A stretch of DNA of 64,000 nucleotides, taken from Pontibacter lucknowensis. Its GTDB lineage: Bacteria; Bacteroidota; Bacteroidia; Cytophagales; Hymenobacteraceae. The stretch lies in contig NZ_FTNM01000001.1 in assembly GCF_900156415.1 (NCBI RefSeq), positions 434,001 through 498,000 on the forward strand, in the 5' to 3' direction. Every line of letters begins with the position of its first letter. Positions within the stretch are counted from its first letter, which is position 1. Of the stretch, positions 1 to 10,012 are shown in pieces. The position numbers and the translations under genes are program-made. A model generated the notes under the pieces. It worked only from the letters and a program-made list of their open reading frames with translations, searched no databases and was not told where the DNA came from.

Positions 1-355
<355 letters not shown>

Positions 356-356
<1 letters not shown>

Positions 357-2536
357 TAGTTAGCATATTCCGACAGGAACTTGATGCGCATCAGGCGTAC
401 ATCCTCTTCGCTGTAATCGTCTGTGCCAAGCTCCTTGAGCGCCACCGCAATATTATCGGTGCTGGCGTTCATAAAGTAGTCATAGATCTCGTCCTGGCGC
501 TCATCATCCAGAATATTGTCGATGTAGTAGTTCAGGTTCAGCTTTGTGCCTGAATAGCAAATGTGCTCTATCTCCTCGATTAGCTCCTGCATGGTCAGGT
601 CTTTGGAAGAGGCGATCTCCTCCAGATCCACTTTCTTGTCTATCTGCTGGATGATATAGATCTTGATCTTCGACTTGTTCACGGTGGTCTTCACTACTAC
701 GTCAGCAGCCGTCACAATATCGTTATCCTCTACATACTTGGTGATCATGTCCAGGAACGGCTTACCGAACTTCTGTACCTTGCCCATACCTACGCCCGCA
801 ATGTGCGCCAGGTCCTCTTTGGTGGTTGGGTACACGGTTGCCATCTCTTTAATGGATGGGTCCTGGAACAGCACGTACGGCGGCAGACCTTTCTCTTTTG
901 CCAGCTTCTTGCGCAGGTTCTTCAGCATGTCGAACAGCACTTCGTCGTGCCCGGCTGAGGCTTGTGTCTCCTCTTTCTCTTCGTCGGCCTTTACCTCCTG
1001 CTCATAATCATGATCTTTGGTCAGCTGGATCGGGTGCGGATTTGAGATAAAGTTCAGGCCCTTTTGCGTGAGCTTTACAATACCAAACTGCTCGATGTCC
1101 TTCTCCAGGTACTCTGACAGCAACACCTGGCGCAGCACAGAGCTCCAGAATTGTGCGTCGTGCTCTTTGCCCGCGCCAAACACTTCCAGTTGATCGTGCT
1201 CGTAGCTCGTCACGTGCTGGTTGCGCAGGCCTGTGAGCACTGCTGTGTTATGATCGATGCTAAAGCGCTCTCCCGTCTGCTGTATCGTCTTCAGGGCCAG
1301 AAGCACTTCATTCTGTGCCTCAAAGCGTTCCTTCGGATGCAGACAGTTGTCGCAGAAGCCACAGTCTTTTTCGTAAGCCTCTCCAAAGTAATGCAGCAAT
1401 TGCTTACGGCGGCACACGGCTGAATCGGCGTAAGCGGCCATCTCCTGAAGTAAAAGCTTGGAGTTGTCGCGCTCCGTTACCGGCTTGTCTTTGTTGAATT
1501 TCTCCAGCTTGATGATGTCATCGTAGCTATAGAACATGATGCAGTTACCTTCCAGACCGTCACGACCCGCACGGCCTGTCTCCTGGTAGTAGCCTTCAAT
1601 GGATTTCGGCGTGTCGTAGTGGATCACAAAACGCACATCCGGTTTGTCGATGCCCATACCAAAGGCGATGGTCGCCACGATCACGTCGGCCTCCTCGTTC
1701 AGGAAAGCATCCTGGTTGGCCATGCGTATGTTGGAGTCCAGACCGGCGTGATAAGGCAGTGCTTTGATATCGTTCACGCGGAGCAGTTCCGCGATCTCTT
1801 CTACTTTCTTGCGGCTCAGGCAGTAAATTACACCGCTTTTGCCTTTGTGCTTCTTTACATACTGGATTACCTGCTTCTTAGTGTTGTGCTTCGGGCGCAC
1901 CTCGTAGTACAGGTTTGTACGGTTAAATGACGATTTGAACACCGAGGCCTCGTCCATCTGCAGGTTGCGCTGGATATCGAGCTGTACCTTAGGCGTAGCC
2001 GTAGCCGTCAGGGCGATGATCGGCAGGTTACCGATCTGGTCGATGATGCCCCGGATGCGACGGTACTCCGGACGGAAGTCGTGTCCCCACTCCGAAATAC
2101 AGTGTGCCTCGTCGATGGCTACAAAGGAGATATTGGAAGCACGCAGAAACTCAACCGTTTCTTCTTTGGTCAGTGATTCCGGCGCTACATAGAGCAGCTT
2201 TACTTCACCGGCCAGGGTTTCCTTCTTCACTCTGTTGATCTCCGACTTTGATAGTGTGGAGTTCAGGAAATGGGCATTCACCCCAAAAGCATTCAGTTGA
2301 TCCACCTGATTTTTCATCAGGGCGATCAGCGGCGAAATAACGATGGCAGTTCCCGGCAATGATAGGGCAGGCAGTTGGTAGCACAACGACTTGCCAGCAC
2401 CGGTCGGCATAATCACAAAGGTGTTCTTTCCGTTGATAATATTGTTTATTATCAACTCCTGATTCCCCCTAAATTGATTATACCCAAAAACTTCCTTTAA
2501 TTTGTTTTTGAGATTGATCTCCTGTTTGGTAGACAT
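356..2536 (-). CDS. recQ: ATP-dependent DNA helicase RecQ
   Basis: This 726-residue protein has the full RecQ layout. It shows Walker A MPTGAGKS at residues 43-50, DEAH at 142-145 followed by the aromatic-rich loop, motif III ALTATAT near 175, and YYQETGRAGRDG near 316-327. A zinc site is formed by Cys 375, 392, 395 and 398. A winged-helix RQC region (about 405-515), an HRDC domain (about 530-615) and a further C-terminal helical domain follow. RecQ unwinds DNA 3' to 5' in recombination repair and fork rescue. The start ATG is at 2536. The gene diverges from kdsD across 67 bases. The length is typical of Bacteroidota RecQ, longer than the 609-residue E. coli enzyme. Confidence 0.97.
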
Positions 2537-2568
2537 GTAATAAATCAGAAATTTAACTGTAAAGCAAC

Positions 2569-2590
2569 GTATCCCCTTAGGATACCTTTA
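2569..2590. promoter_or_regulatory. Inverted repeat and possible promoter between recQ and kdsD
   Basis: GTATCC (2569-2574) and GGATAC (2580-2585) form a short inverted repeat in the 67-base divergent spacer. TACCTTTA at 2583-2590 matches the Bacteroidota -7 box TAnnTTTG at 7 of 8 positions and points to kdsD. It could be an operator or a weak promoter; the call is tentative. Confidence 0.3.
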
Positions 2591-2603
2591 ACACAAATTT
2601 AAA

Positions 2604-3575
2604 TTGAATCTTCTTAATAATATAGCCCTTACAGCAAAAAAAGTATTGGCCGATGAGGCTGAAGCTATCGCCAGACTGGCGGATTTTATCGACGAAGGCT
2701 TTGAAAATTGCGTCAAAGCTATCCTGAACATCAAAGGGCGTGTCGTGGTGACAGGTATAGGCAAGAGTGCCAACATCGCCACCAAAATTGTGGCCACCCT
2801 CAACTCGACCGGAACCCCTGCGCTTTTTATGCACGCGGCCGATGCCATCCATGGCGACCTTGGCATGATCCAGCCCGATGATTTTGTGATCTGTATCTCC
2901 AAGAGCGGCAACACACCTGAGATAAAGGTACTTGTTCCGTTGCTCAAACGCAAAGGTGCCCAACTGGCGGCTCTTGTTTCGAGCACCGACTCATACCTGG
3001 CCCAGAGCGCTGACTTCGTGCTGAACGCCTCTATAGAGCGCGAAGCCTGCCCGCACAACCTGGCTCCTACGACCAGCACCACGGCTGCGCTGGCACTTGG
3101 CGATGCCCTGGCGGTGAGCCTGCTGGAGGCACGTGGCTTCAGCAGTGCCGACTTTGCCACCCTTCATCCGGGCGGCTCGCTGGGCAAGCGCCTATACCTG
3201 AAGGTAGATGATATCTTCCGCCAGAACATGGCGCCACACGTTTCAGAGCACGCCGCACTGACGGAAATCATCATCGAAATTTCCTCTAAAAGGCTGGGTG
3301 CCACTGCCGTGGTGAAAGAAGGAACAGAAGAATTAGTGGGAATTATAACTGATGGCGATTTACGCCGTATGCTGAACAAATATGATTCAATAGACGGTAT
3401 ACGCGCTTCAGATATCATGACGGCATCTCCCCTCTCCATAGAGCCCGAAACCTATGCTGCTGAAGCGCTGGCTATCATGCAGCAAAAAAACATCACGCAA
3501 CTTATTGTCACTAAATCAGGCAAGTTCGAGGGCTTTGTGCACCTCCACGATTTGCTGAAAGAAGGACTCATATAG
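2604..3575 (+). CDS. kdsD: Arabinose-5-phosphate isomerase, KpsF/GutQ family
   Basis: This 323-residue protein has an N-terminal SIS sugar-isomerase domain (about 35-175, with VVTGIGKSANIATKIVATLN, then the SKSGNTPE loop) and two C-terminal CBS domains (about 205-320). It converts ribulose-5-phosphate to arabinose-5-phosphate, the first step to KDO of the lipopolysaccharide core. No ATG is available: a stop lies in frame at 2589-2591 and the first usable codon is TTG at 2604, so a TTG start is proposed. Its stop at 3575 is 2 bases before the manC start, so the two are surely one operon. The length matches E. coli KdsD (328). Confidence 0.92.
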   Translation: MNLLNNIALTAKKVLADEAEAIARLADFIDEGFENCVKAILNIKGRVVVTGIGKSANIATKIVATLNSTGTPALFMHAADAIHGDLGMIQPDDFVICISKSGNTPEIKVLVPLLKRKGAQLAALVSSTDSYLAQSADFVLNASIEREACPHNLAPTTSTTAALALGDALAVSLLEARGFSSADFATLHPGGSLGKRLYLKVDDIFRQNMAPHVSEHAALTEIIIEISSKRLGATAVVKEGTEELVGIITDGDLRRMLNKYDSIDGIRASDIMTASPLSIEPETYAAEALAIMQQKNITQLIVTKSGKFEGFVHLHDLLKEGLI

Positions 3576-3577
3576 AC

Positions 3578-4654
3578 ATGAACGAAAACACTTACGTGGT
3601 TATCATGGCAGGCGGCATCGGAAGCCGCTTCTGGCCATTCAGCCGTACCGATTTCCCAAAGCAGTTTCATGATGTACTTGGCGTAGGCGAAAGCATGCTC
3701 CAGATGACCATGAACCGTTTCAAGGACATCTGCCCACCCGAAAATGTATACGTGGTGACCAACCGCGACTACGAAAACCTGGTAAAAGAGCAGCTACCAC
3801 AGCTGAGCGACAACCAGATCCTGCTCGAGCCGATCGGGCGTAACACGGCTCCCTGTATCGCTTACGCTTCGTACAAAATAGCACAGATCAACCCGAATGC
3901 CAACCTCATCGTGACGCCTTCGGACCACGTGGTGCTGAAGCAGGACGCCTTTACCAAGGTCATCAAAGAGGCCGTGGAAGCCGCCGACAGCAAAGACGTA
4001 CTCATCACGCTCGGCATCACGCCAAGCCGCCCTGACACAGGCTACGGCTATATTCAGTACATCGACGGTGAATCACAGGCTATCAAAAAGGTAAAAACCT
4101 TCACAGAAAAGCCAAACCTGGAGCTGGCACAGATGTTCCTCAACAGCGGCGACTTCGTATGGAATTCCGGTATTTTTATCTGGAATGTGCAGAGTATTAT
4201 GAAGGCCTTCAAACAATATTTGCCTGAGATAAGCGAAATATTTGAAGAAGGCGCTTCTTGTATGCATACCCCGGAAGAAGCTAATTTCATTGTGAAAGCT
4301 TACTCTCACTGCCGCAACATCTCGATCGACTACGGCATCATGGAGAAGGTGGACAATGTGTATGTGGTACTGGCCGACATCGGCTGGTCGGACCTGGGCA
4401 CCTGGAACTCGCTCTACACCATTAACGAGAAAGACGAGGACGGTAACGTAGTGGATGGTGATGTGATGCTGTACGATACCCAAAACTGCATCATCAAAAC
4501 TCCTAAGGAACGCCTGGTGGTGCTACAGGGGCTGGAAGGCTACATTGTGGCTGAGCACGACAATGTGTTGATGATCTGCCGCCTGGACGAAGAGCAAAAA
4601 GTAAAGGAGTTTATGTCGGATGCCAAATCCAAGAAAGGCGCCGAATATATCTAA
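3578..4654 (+). CDS. manC: Mannose-1-phosphate guanylyltransferase
   Basis: This 358-residue nucleotidyltransferase starts with the signature VVIMAGGIGSRFWPFSR and FPKQF, followed by VVTNRDY, LLEPIGRNTAPCIAYAS and TPSDH. It makes GDP-mannose from mannose-1-phosphate and GTP for surface polysaccharides. It is the single-domain form, without the phosphomannose isomerase half found in longer ManC/AlgA enzymes. It follows kdsD with a 2-base gap and ends before a strong hairpin terminator. Function is assigned from the conserved motif pattern. Confidence 0.93.
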   Translation: MNENTYVVIMAGGIGSRFWPFSRTDFPKQFHDVLGVGESMLQMTMNRFKDICPPENVYVVTNRDYENLVKEQLPQLSDNQILLEPIGRNTAPCIAYASYKIAQINPNANLIVTPSDHVVLKQDAFTKVIKEAVEAADSKDVLITLGITPSRPDTGYGYIQYIDGESQAIKKVKTFTEKPNLELAQMFLNSGDFVWNSGIFIWNVQSIMKAFKQYLPEISEIFEEGASCMHTPEEANFIVKAYSHCRNISIDYGIMEKVDNVYVVLADIGWSDLGTWNSLYTINEKDEDGNVVDGDVMLYDTQNCIIKTPKERLVVLQGLEGYIVAEHDNVLMICRLDEEQKVKEFMSDAKSKKGAEYI

Positions 4655-4695
4655 TAGACCTACTTCTATACCTGCTGTGGTATAGGTATAACAAC

Positions 4696-4732
4696 AAGAA
4701 GGGGAACGCTGCTATAGCGTTCCCCTTCTTTA
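4696..4732. terminator. Bidirectional terminator between manC and rlmB
   Basis: A perfect 15-base stem (4696-4710 with 4716-4730) encloses loop gctat. The right arm ends in TTCTTTATT, and the left side gives T-rich sequence on the minus strand. It serves the convergent kdsD-manC and GWxTD-rlmB units. Confidence 0.85.
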
Positions 4733-4754
4733 TTGACTTCTGCTAAATGATAGC

Positions 4755-5600
4755 TTATCTCGGCTCAAATGTATTCAGACTAGAGTAACCGCTTTCACGC
4801 AGTCGGTGGCTCATGGCTTCGTATAGAATAATGCCAGTCGCAACTGACACATTCAGCGAGCCGATCTGCCCCAGTAATGGAATGCGCAGCTTGGCATCAG
4901 CACGCTTGAGATACTCAGGCGATATACCGTCTTCCTCACTGCCCATGATAATGGCAGTCGGGCCTACAAAGTCAACTGTATTATCGTTCAGGTTATGCTC
5001 TGTCTTTTCTGTGCAGGCTACGATCTGCACCCCATAGTCCTTCAGGTAATCAATCGTATTTTTCAGATTCTGCTCACGGCATACAGGGACCAGGTGCAGG
5101 GCTCCGGCCGAGGTTTTGATTGCATCGGCATTGATCTGGGCGCCTCCCCTGCTAGGTATAACGATCGCATCCACACCCATACACTCCGCGTTACGGGCTA
5201 TTGAACCGAAGTTACGCACGTCCGTGATGCGGTCAAGTATAAGCAGCAGCGGGCTTTTGCCTTTCTCGAAAAGCGAGGTCACGATCTCATCCAGCGGCAT
5301 ATACGTGATCGCTGAAATCAAGGCAACTGCTCCCTGGTGATTTTTGCGGGTCAGGTTGTTCAGTTTCTCAATCGGGACGCTGGCAACAGGTATGTCATGC
5401 TTTTTGGCCAGGTCAAGCAGTTCATCCACATTGGCATTGCGGGCGCCCTTCTGTACGAAGATCTTCTCCAGCACCTTTCCGGCCAGCATGGCCTCGATGA
5501 TTGGTCTGAGGCCAAAGATCATTTCCATTTTATCCTCCTTCGGAGTTCTGGGGCCGCTATAGCGGTTTCCACCTACAAATTTATTATTCCTGCTCTCCAT
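4755..5600 (-). CDS. rlmB: 23S rRNA 2'-O-methyltransferase, SpoU/TrmH family (RlmB type)
   Basis: This 281-residue SPOUT methyltransferase has an N-terminal L30e-like substrate domain (from MEMIFGLRPIIEAM) and the knotted domain with motif 1 (NFGSIARNAE), motif 2 (IIMGSEEDGIS) and motif 3 (GSLNVSVATGI). It methylates a ribose 2'-OH with S-adenosylmethionine, in RlmB at G2251 of 23S rRNA. The ATG at 5600 lies inside the upstream GWxTD gene (28-base overlap). A second start at 5528 (MEMIFG) would remove the unconserved 24-residue head and the overlap, so the true start is uncertain. The exact target base is inferred. Confidence 0.88.
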   Translation of the reverse strand: MESRNNKFVGGNRYSGPRTPKEDKMEMIFGLRPIIEAMLAGKVLEKIFVQKGARNANVDELLDLAKKHDIPVASVPIEKLNNLTRKNHQGAVALISAITYMPLDEIVTSLFEKGKSPLLLILDRITDVRNFGSIARNAECMGVDAIVIPSRGGAQINADAIKTSAGALHLVPVCREQNLKNTIDYLKDYGVQIVACTEKTEHNLNDNTVDFVGPTAIIMGSEEDGISPEYLKRADAKLRIPLLGQIGSLNVSVATGIILYEAMSHRLRESGYSSLNTFEPR

Positions 5601-6835
5601 CTTGCTACAGTGCTGTACCAGTTCTCCTCGTATTCACGATTCCGTACCAGCTCAAAGTGATTTTCGGTAAAGTTATTCTCTTTTTTCGTAAATACGAACT
5701 TGACATATGGTGTCGCCTCTGATTCACGGTAGATCCAGGTTTCTGCATCGGGGCTGGTGCTCACGTTATGGGGCTTACCATAAATGATGTAGATCATACC
5801 ACGATCAGTGGCCCAGCCAGGCTTAAATGAGGTATAGAGCTTGTTGGCTGTCTCGACGCGGGTATAGTAGGCGCGTATCAGCTCACGGGCCAGCTTCTTG
5901 TCCTTGGCTATTTTCAACCAGAAGCCATCCACAGCGGCTTTCTGATCCTGGGTGCTGTAAAGCGCTTCCCGCTCAGTTGATGTGGTCAGGTAAATAAGCG
6001 GGGTGATCATGTCCTGTACCCGGGTGACCAGCGGGTAAGTGCCTCCCTGCACCACTAGCCCCTGTGTAGCACCTGACGCAGTGCGCAACAGGTATAGCCC
6101 TTCCTGATCTAATTGAAAGGTATCCAACACAGCCAATGGCTGCGCACCTCCCGTCACCTGAGGCACTTCAGGTAAGCTCTCTGCCCGTGTTGACATTGGA
6201 GGCAGAGCAGGCTGTAGCGTGTAATTTGTCTGTTGTACCGTAAACGTGGCCGTGCCGCTGGTATCACTGTGCTGCCATAGGTATAGGCTGTCAGAAGTGG
6301 TGGCAAAACCTCGTAATACCGGAGCATTTGTGCGCACGTGCAGCAGCATAAAATCTTTTCGCAGCATGTCGGGTCGCAGTGCCAGTCGGTGAGATATACC
6401 GAGGCGCTCCTGCCCGGCTAGTTTCATCCAGAGCCGCACCTGCATCGTATTGCCTGCCGCCACATAACGGGCAGGCACGGTTATAGGCACCTCCAGTGTT
6501 CCGTTTGACAACACCTTGTGCTGCGGCAGCACCTGCACGGTGTCTCGTAGCAGAAGCATATCCCGTTCGGTACTGCCCGAGCGAATGGTGAAGTCCACGC
6601 GGTCAGCTGCCTGTGTCAGGTCGAGCAGCTGCCGAAGCTCATCAAACCGAAGGATCAGGTGCAGACTATCAGGAGTGCTGTAGTAGCCGTGCTGCAATAC
6701 CACCTCGGGCTGCTCAGCTCTTGGGGCAACAGGTGCGGTATCACGGTACATAGGCGCATAGGCAATGTCGGAGCTGCCGCAAGAAGAGAGGAGCAGCAGG
6801 ACTGACAGGCAGGTAAGAAGACTTATCTGTTTCAT
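5573..6835 (-). CDS. GWxTD-domain lipoprotein
   Basis: From the ATG at 6835 the protein is about 420 residues and starts MKQISLLTCLSVLLLLSSCG, a clear lipoprotein signal with lipobox LSSC. The C-terminal 90 residues carry the GWxTD signature (KPGWATDRGMIYIIYGKPHN, then ETWIYRE), a domain found mainly in Bacteroidota and Acidobacteriota. The role is not known; an envelope protein is expected. An upstream in-frame ATG at 6871 would bury the signal peptide and is disfavoured. It overlaps rlmB by 28 bases, so the two are likely co-transcribed. Confidence 0.85.
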   Translation of the reverse strand: MKQISLLTCLSVLLLLSSCGSSDIAYAPMYRDTAPVAPRAEQPEVVLQHGYYSTPDSLHLILRFDELRQLLDLTQAADRVDFTIRSGSTERDMLLLRDTVQVLPQHKVLSNGTLEVPITVPARYVAAGNTMQVRLWMKLAGQERLGISHRLALRPDMLRKDFMLLHVRTNAPVLRGFATTSDSLYLWQHSDTSGTATFTVQQTNYTLQPALPPMSTRAESLPEVPQVTGGAQPLAVLDTFQLDQEGLYLLRTASGATQGLVVQGGTYPLVTRVQDMITPLIYLTTSTEREALYSTQDQKAAVDGFWLKIAKDKKLARELIRAYYTRVETANKLYTSFKPGWATDRGMIYIIYGKPHNVSTSPDAETWIYRESEATPYVKFVFTKKENNFTENHFELVRNREYEENWYSTVARWRAGIINL

Positions 6836-6868
6836 TAGCTTGAAGATAAAGCAGGCACCCGAAAATAG

Positions 6869-6902
6869 CAAAAGCCGAACACAGAAACGGGTTCGGCTTT
6901 TG
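6869..6902 (-). terminator. Terminator after the DUF2723 gene
   Basis: Twelve-base arms caaaagccgaac (6869-6880) and gttcggcttttg (6891-6902) pair perfectly. It lies 24 bases after the stop of the DUF2723 gene on the minus strand and ends in a TTTT run. Confidence 0.8.
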
Positions 6903-6925
6903 TACTGTTTAACTCTCTATTTTGT

Positions 6926-9883
6926 TTAACGGCGCATGCGTTGCAAATATTGCACAAACACATCCTGCAGTTCTTTTGCCTTCTGCTCTTCGCCGATGGC
7001 CTGCGCCTCGCCTATAAGCTGCTGCATGATAAACAGGTTCGTCTGTATCTCCATGTCAAACAGAGCACCTTTTTCAAGGTAATAATCCACTGACTCGCGT
7101 GAATTTTTGGCCATGTCCTCCCACAGACTCCTTGCACGCTCCTCTTCACCCAGATCGGCCATGATAGAGATAAACTGCGGTGTATAGTAGTCGTAAGGGA
7201 TTGTGCTTGGCGGCAGCTGCTCGAAGCAGTAGTCCACAATCTCCTTGGCACGGGCATTGTCACCGCTCATCAGATATTCTGCGGCCAGCTTACCGAACTT
7301 ATCGCGGGCATTGGCTGCGAAGCGGAAGTAATTCTCGTCGTAGAAGATGCTCGGATCGTTGAAGTTGCGGAAGCGGAACTTCTTCATCATGTTCTCATAC
7401 ATGAGCTCCTTGTTCAGGAAGCCCGGCATGTCTTCACTGCTCACTTTAACTGGCACCACGCGGTAAGCGAGACCCTCCAGCTGGAAGTATTCGGAAAGCC
7501 CCATGAAGTCAGCGCTGTTCACCGTAGTGGAGAAGTATACAGGGCGGTTCCACTCGTTTGTGGCCAGCAGGTCCAGTATGATCATGTGCTTCTTCTCGAG
7601 CAGTGATTTGTTGATGGTCCACTGCATACGGTCCGAGATCTGATCCTGGTAATCGTCTGCCACAAAGCCTGCCTGTGCAACCTTATCGGTATCAACATTC
7701 AGGAAGAAGTTTTTAGTAGGGAAGCTCAGCAGCGTACTGCCGCTTCCTGCCTGCACCTGTAGCGCCGGGTGGTTCTGGCGGATCAGGCTCACAAACTGCT
7801 TCAGGTCTATACCTGCCGCTACCTGCTGCCGCTCTACGTAAGGCAGGTAGTCGTTCGTTCCCTGGCGGTAGTTTTCGTTCTCAAGTGTCAGCGGCCACGG
7901 ATCCGACTCGTAAGCCTGGCGCTTCATCTGGTCGATGTACCAGTCGGTGTTAAGGTAGCTGAGTACGGCCACACGCACATCGGTACGGTAACCTTCCACT
8001 TCCTGTGCATACCACAGCGGGAAGGTATCGTTGTCGCCGTTAGTAAACAGGATGCCGTTAGGCGCCACTGAATCCAGCAGGTTTTTAGCAGAGTCCACAG
8101 AGTGGTAACGGTTAGAGCGGTCATGGTCGTCCCAGCCTTCGGCGGCCAGTATACCTGGCACTGCCAGGCCGATGACGGTGGCAATGGCTCCACTAGTCGT
8201 CACATTGCGCAGGCCACGGTTAAGCAGCTCGGCTATACCCAGCACACCCAAGCCGATCCAGATTGAGAAGGCATAGAACGAACCAGCGAAGGTATAGTCA
8301 CGTTCACGCGGCTCTATTGGCGGCTGGTTCAGGTATAGGGCAATGGCTATACCTGTAAAGAAGAAGAGCAAGCCTACGATAAAGGCATCGCGCTCATTCT
8401 TGCGTATCTGGAAGATCAAACCGATGATACCGAAAACAAGTGGCAGCAAATAGAAGGTGTTACGCGCCTTGCTGTTGGCTACCCGGTCAGGCACGCCATC
8501 TGTTGGCTTGCCAAACCACAGTACGCCGGCCTGCTGCACATCACTTTCACGCCCTACGAAGTTCCATAGGAAATAGCGCCAGTACATGTGGCCCAACTGG
8601 TAGCGCAGCAGGAAGCTCAGGTTCTGGCCAAAGGTCGGCGCCTGCCCCTCCCGAAGGTCTACCCACTTCTTATACTCCTGCAGGTGCTGCGGATTGTCGC
8701 TGTAGATACGCGGCAGGAGTGTCTTGTCTTTGCTGTCATATACAGTTTCCAACTTGCGGCCGGTTACCACATATTTGTCTTTGCCCTTCACGTAACGTGG
8801 CGCTCCCTCTTCCTGTGAAACCGGCTGCGCATTGTACTGCGGCCCGTAAAGCAACGGACGGTCACCGTACTGCTCACGCTTCAGGTATGATACAAAGCTC
8901 AGGATATCCTGCGGGTCGTTTTCGTCGATGGTTGGGTTGTAAGAAGAGCGGATCGGAATCATCATGTATGAAGAGTAACCGATCAGGATGAAAGTGAAGC
9001 ACAGAATGGCTGTGTTCAGCACCCGAATGTTATGCTTAATAGAGTAGCGTATACCATAGATGATGGCTGCTACCAGCAGGATCACAAAGAAAATGATGCC
9101 TGAACCGAAAGGCAGGCCCAGTGAATTTACGAAGAACACCTCTACATTACCGGCCAGCGAAGGCAGGCCAGGTATAATGCCCCACAGAATGGCGATCACG
9201 ATCACGGCACTGATGAGGAAAGCGATCAGGCCACCCTTCCAGGTCGGTCTGTACAAGCGGAAGTAATAAATAAAAGCCAGCGCAGGTATAGCCACCAGGT
9301 TCAGCAAGTGGGCACCAATCGAGAGTCCTATCAGGTAGGCAATCAGGATCAACCACTTGTCTGACAGGGACTCACCCACCTTGGATTCCCAACGCAGCAT
9401 AGCCCAGAACACAATGGCCGTGAAGAATGACGACATGGCGTATACCTCTGCCTCAACTGCTGAAAACCAGGCTGAATCGGTGAAAGTATAGGCGAGTGCG
9501 CCAACGGCACCAGCACCCATGATCAGCACCGTCTGGCCTTTGGTAGGCGTTACTCCCTCCTGCTTCACCAGCAAGCGACGTGACAGGATAGTGATGGACC
9601 AGAACAGGAACAGTACTGTGAATGAGCTACTCAGTGCGGATAGCAGGTTTACCCACCAGGCCACCTGTGTTGGGTCACTGGCAAACATGGAGAAGATGCG
9701 GCCTACCAGCAGGTAGAAAGGTGCCCCCGGAGGGTGCGGTACTAAGAGTTTGTAAGAACAGGCGATGAATTCGCCCGCATCCCAGAAACTGGCAGTAGGT
9801 TCCAGCGTCAATACATAAACGGCTGTCGCGATCAGAAACACGAGCCAGCCAACGAGGTTGTTTATCTTGCGATAATCCGTCAT
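6926..9883 (-). CDS. DUF2723 multi-pass membrane protein (glycosyltransferase-like)
   Basis: Starting at the ATG at 9883 (MTDYRKINNLVGWLVFLIAT) the protein has about 985 residues. It opens with the DUF2723 signature: a first membrane helix, then LEPTASFWDAGEFIACSYKL and PHPPGAPFYLLVGR, followed by about ten more hydrophobic segments. A soluble C-terminal half of about 400 residues ends in helical TPR-like sequence. DUF2723 resembles protein O-mannosyltransferase/GT-C enzymes, with an acidic pair (WDAGE) in the first external loop; sugar transfer is plausible but unproven. The longer reading frame to 9955 adds 24 residues without conservation. The gene stands alone between two terminators. Confidence 0.85.
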   Translation of the reverse strand: MTDYRKINNLVGWLVFLIATAVYVLTLEPTASFWDAGEFIACSYKLLVPHPPGAPFYLLVGRIFSMFASDPTQVAWWVNLLSALSSSFTVLFLFWSITILSRRLLVKQEGVTPTKGQTVLIMGAGAVGALAYTFTDSAWFSAVEAEVYAMSSFFTAIVFWAMLRWESKVGESLSDKWLILIAYLIGLSIGAHLLNLVAIPALAFIYYFRLYRPTWKGGLIAFLISAVIVIAILWGIIPGLPSLAGNVEVFFVNSLGLPFGSGIIFFVILLVAAIIYGIRYSIKHNIRVLNTAILCFTFILIGYSSYMMIPIRSSYNPTIDENDPQDILSFVSYLKREQYGDRPLLYGPQYNAQPVSQEEGAPRYVKGKDKYVVTGRKLETVYDSKDKTLLPRIYSDNPQHLQEYKKWVDLREGQAPTFGQNLSFLLRYQLGHMYWRYFLWNFVGRESDVQQAGVLWFGKPTDGVPDRVANSKARNTFYLLPLVFGIIGLIFQIRKNERDAFIVGLLFFFTGIAIALYLNQPPIEPRERDYTFAGSFYAFSIWIGLGVLGIAELLNRGLRNVTTSGAIATVIGLAVPGILAAEGWDDHDRSNRYHSVDSAKNLLDSVAPNGILFTNGDNDTFPLWYAQEVEGYRTDVRVAVLSYLNTDWYIDQMKRQAYESDPWPLTLENENYRQGTNDYLPYVERQQVAAGIDLKQFVSLIRQNHPALQVQAGSGSTLLSFPTKNFFLNVDTDKVAQAGFVADDYQDQISDRMQWTINKSLLEKKHMIILDLLATNEWNRPVYFSTTVNSADFMGLSEYFQLEGLAYRVVPVKVSSEDMPGFLNKELMYENMMKKFRFRNFNDPSIFYDENYFRFAANARDKFGKLAAEYLMSGDNARAKEIVDYCFEQLPPSTIPYDYYTPQFISIMADLGEEERARSLWEDMAKNSRESVDYYLEKGALFDMEIQTNLFIMQQLIGEAQAIGEEQKAKELQDVFVQYLQRMRR

Positions 9884-9954
9884 AGCAATTCTAAAATATT
9901 CAGCGTCGAAAATACTAAATAAATTGGTGCCTGCGCACCTTTGGCGAGTCAGCA

Positions 9955-9986
9955 ATAAAAAAAAGCCAGTCTCTCAACTGGCTTTT
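9955..9986 (-). terminator. Terminator after the T9SS cargo gene
   Basis: Arms aaaagccagt (9961-9970) and actggctttt (9977-9986) pair perfectly. On the minus strand the hairpin is followed by a run of eight T. It lies 27 bases after the stop at 10013. Confidence 0.85.
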
Positions 9987-10012
9987 GCTATTATAACGGG
10001 TATAGCTCCCTT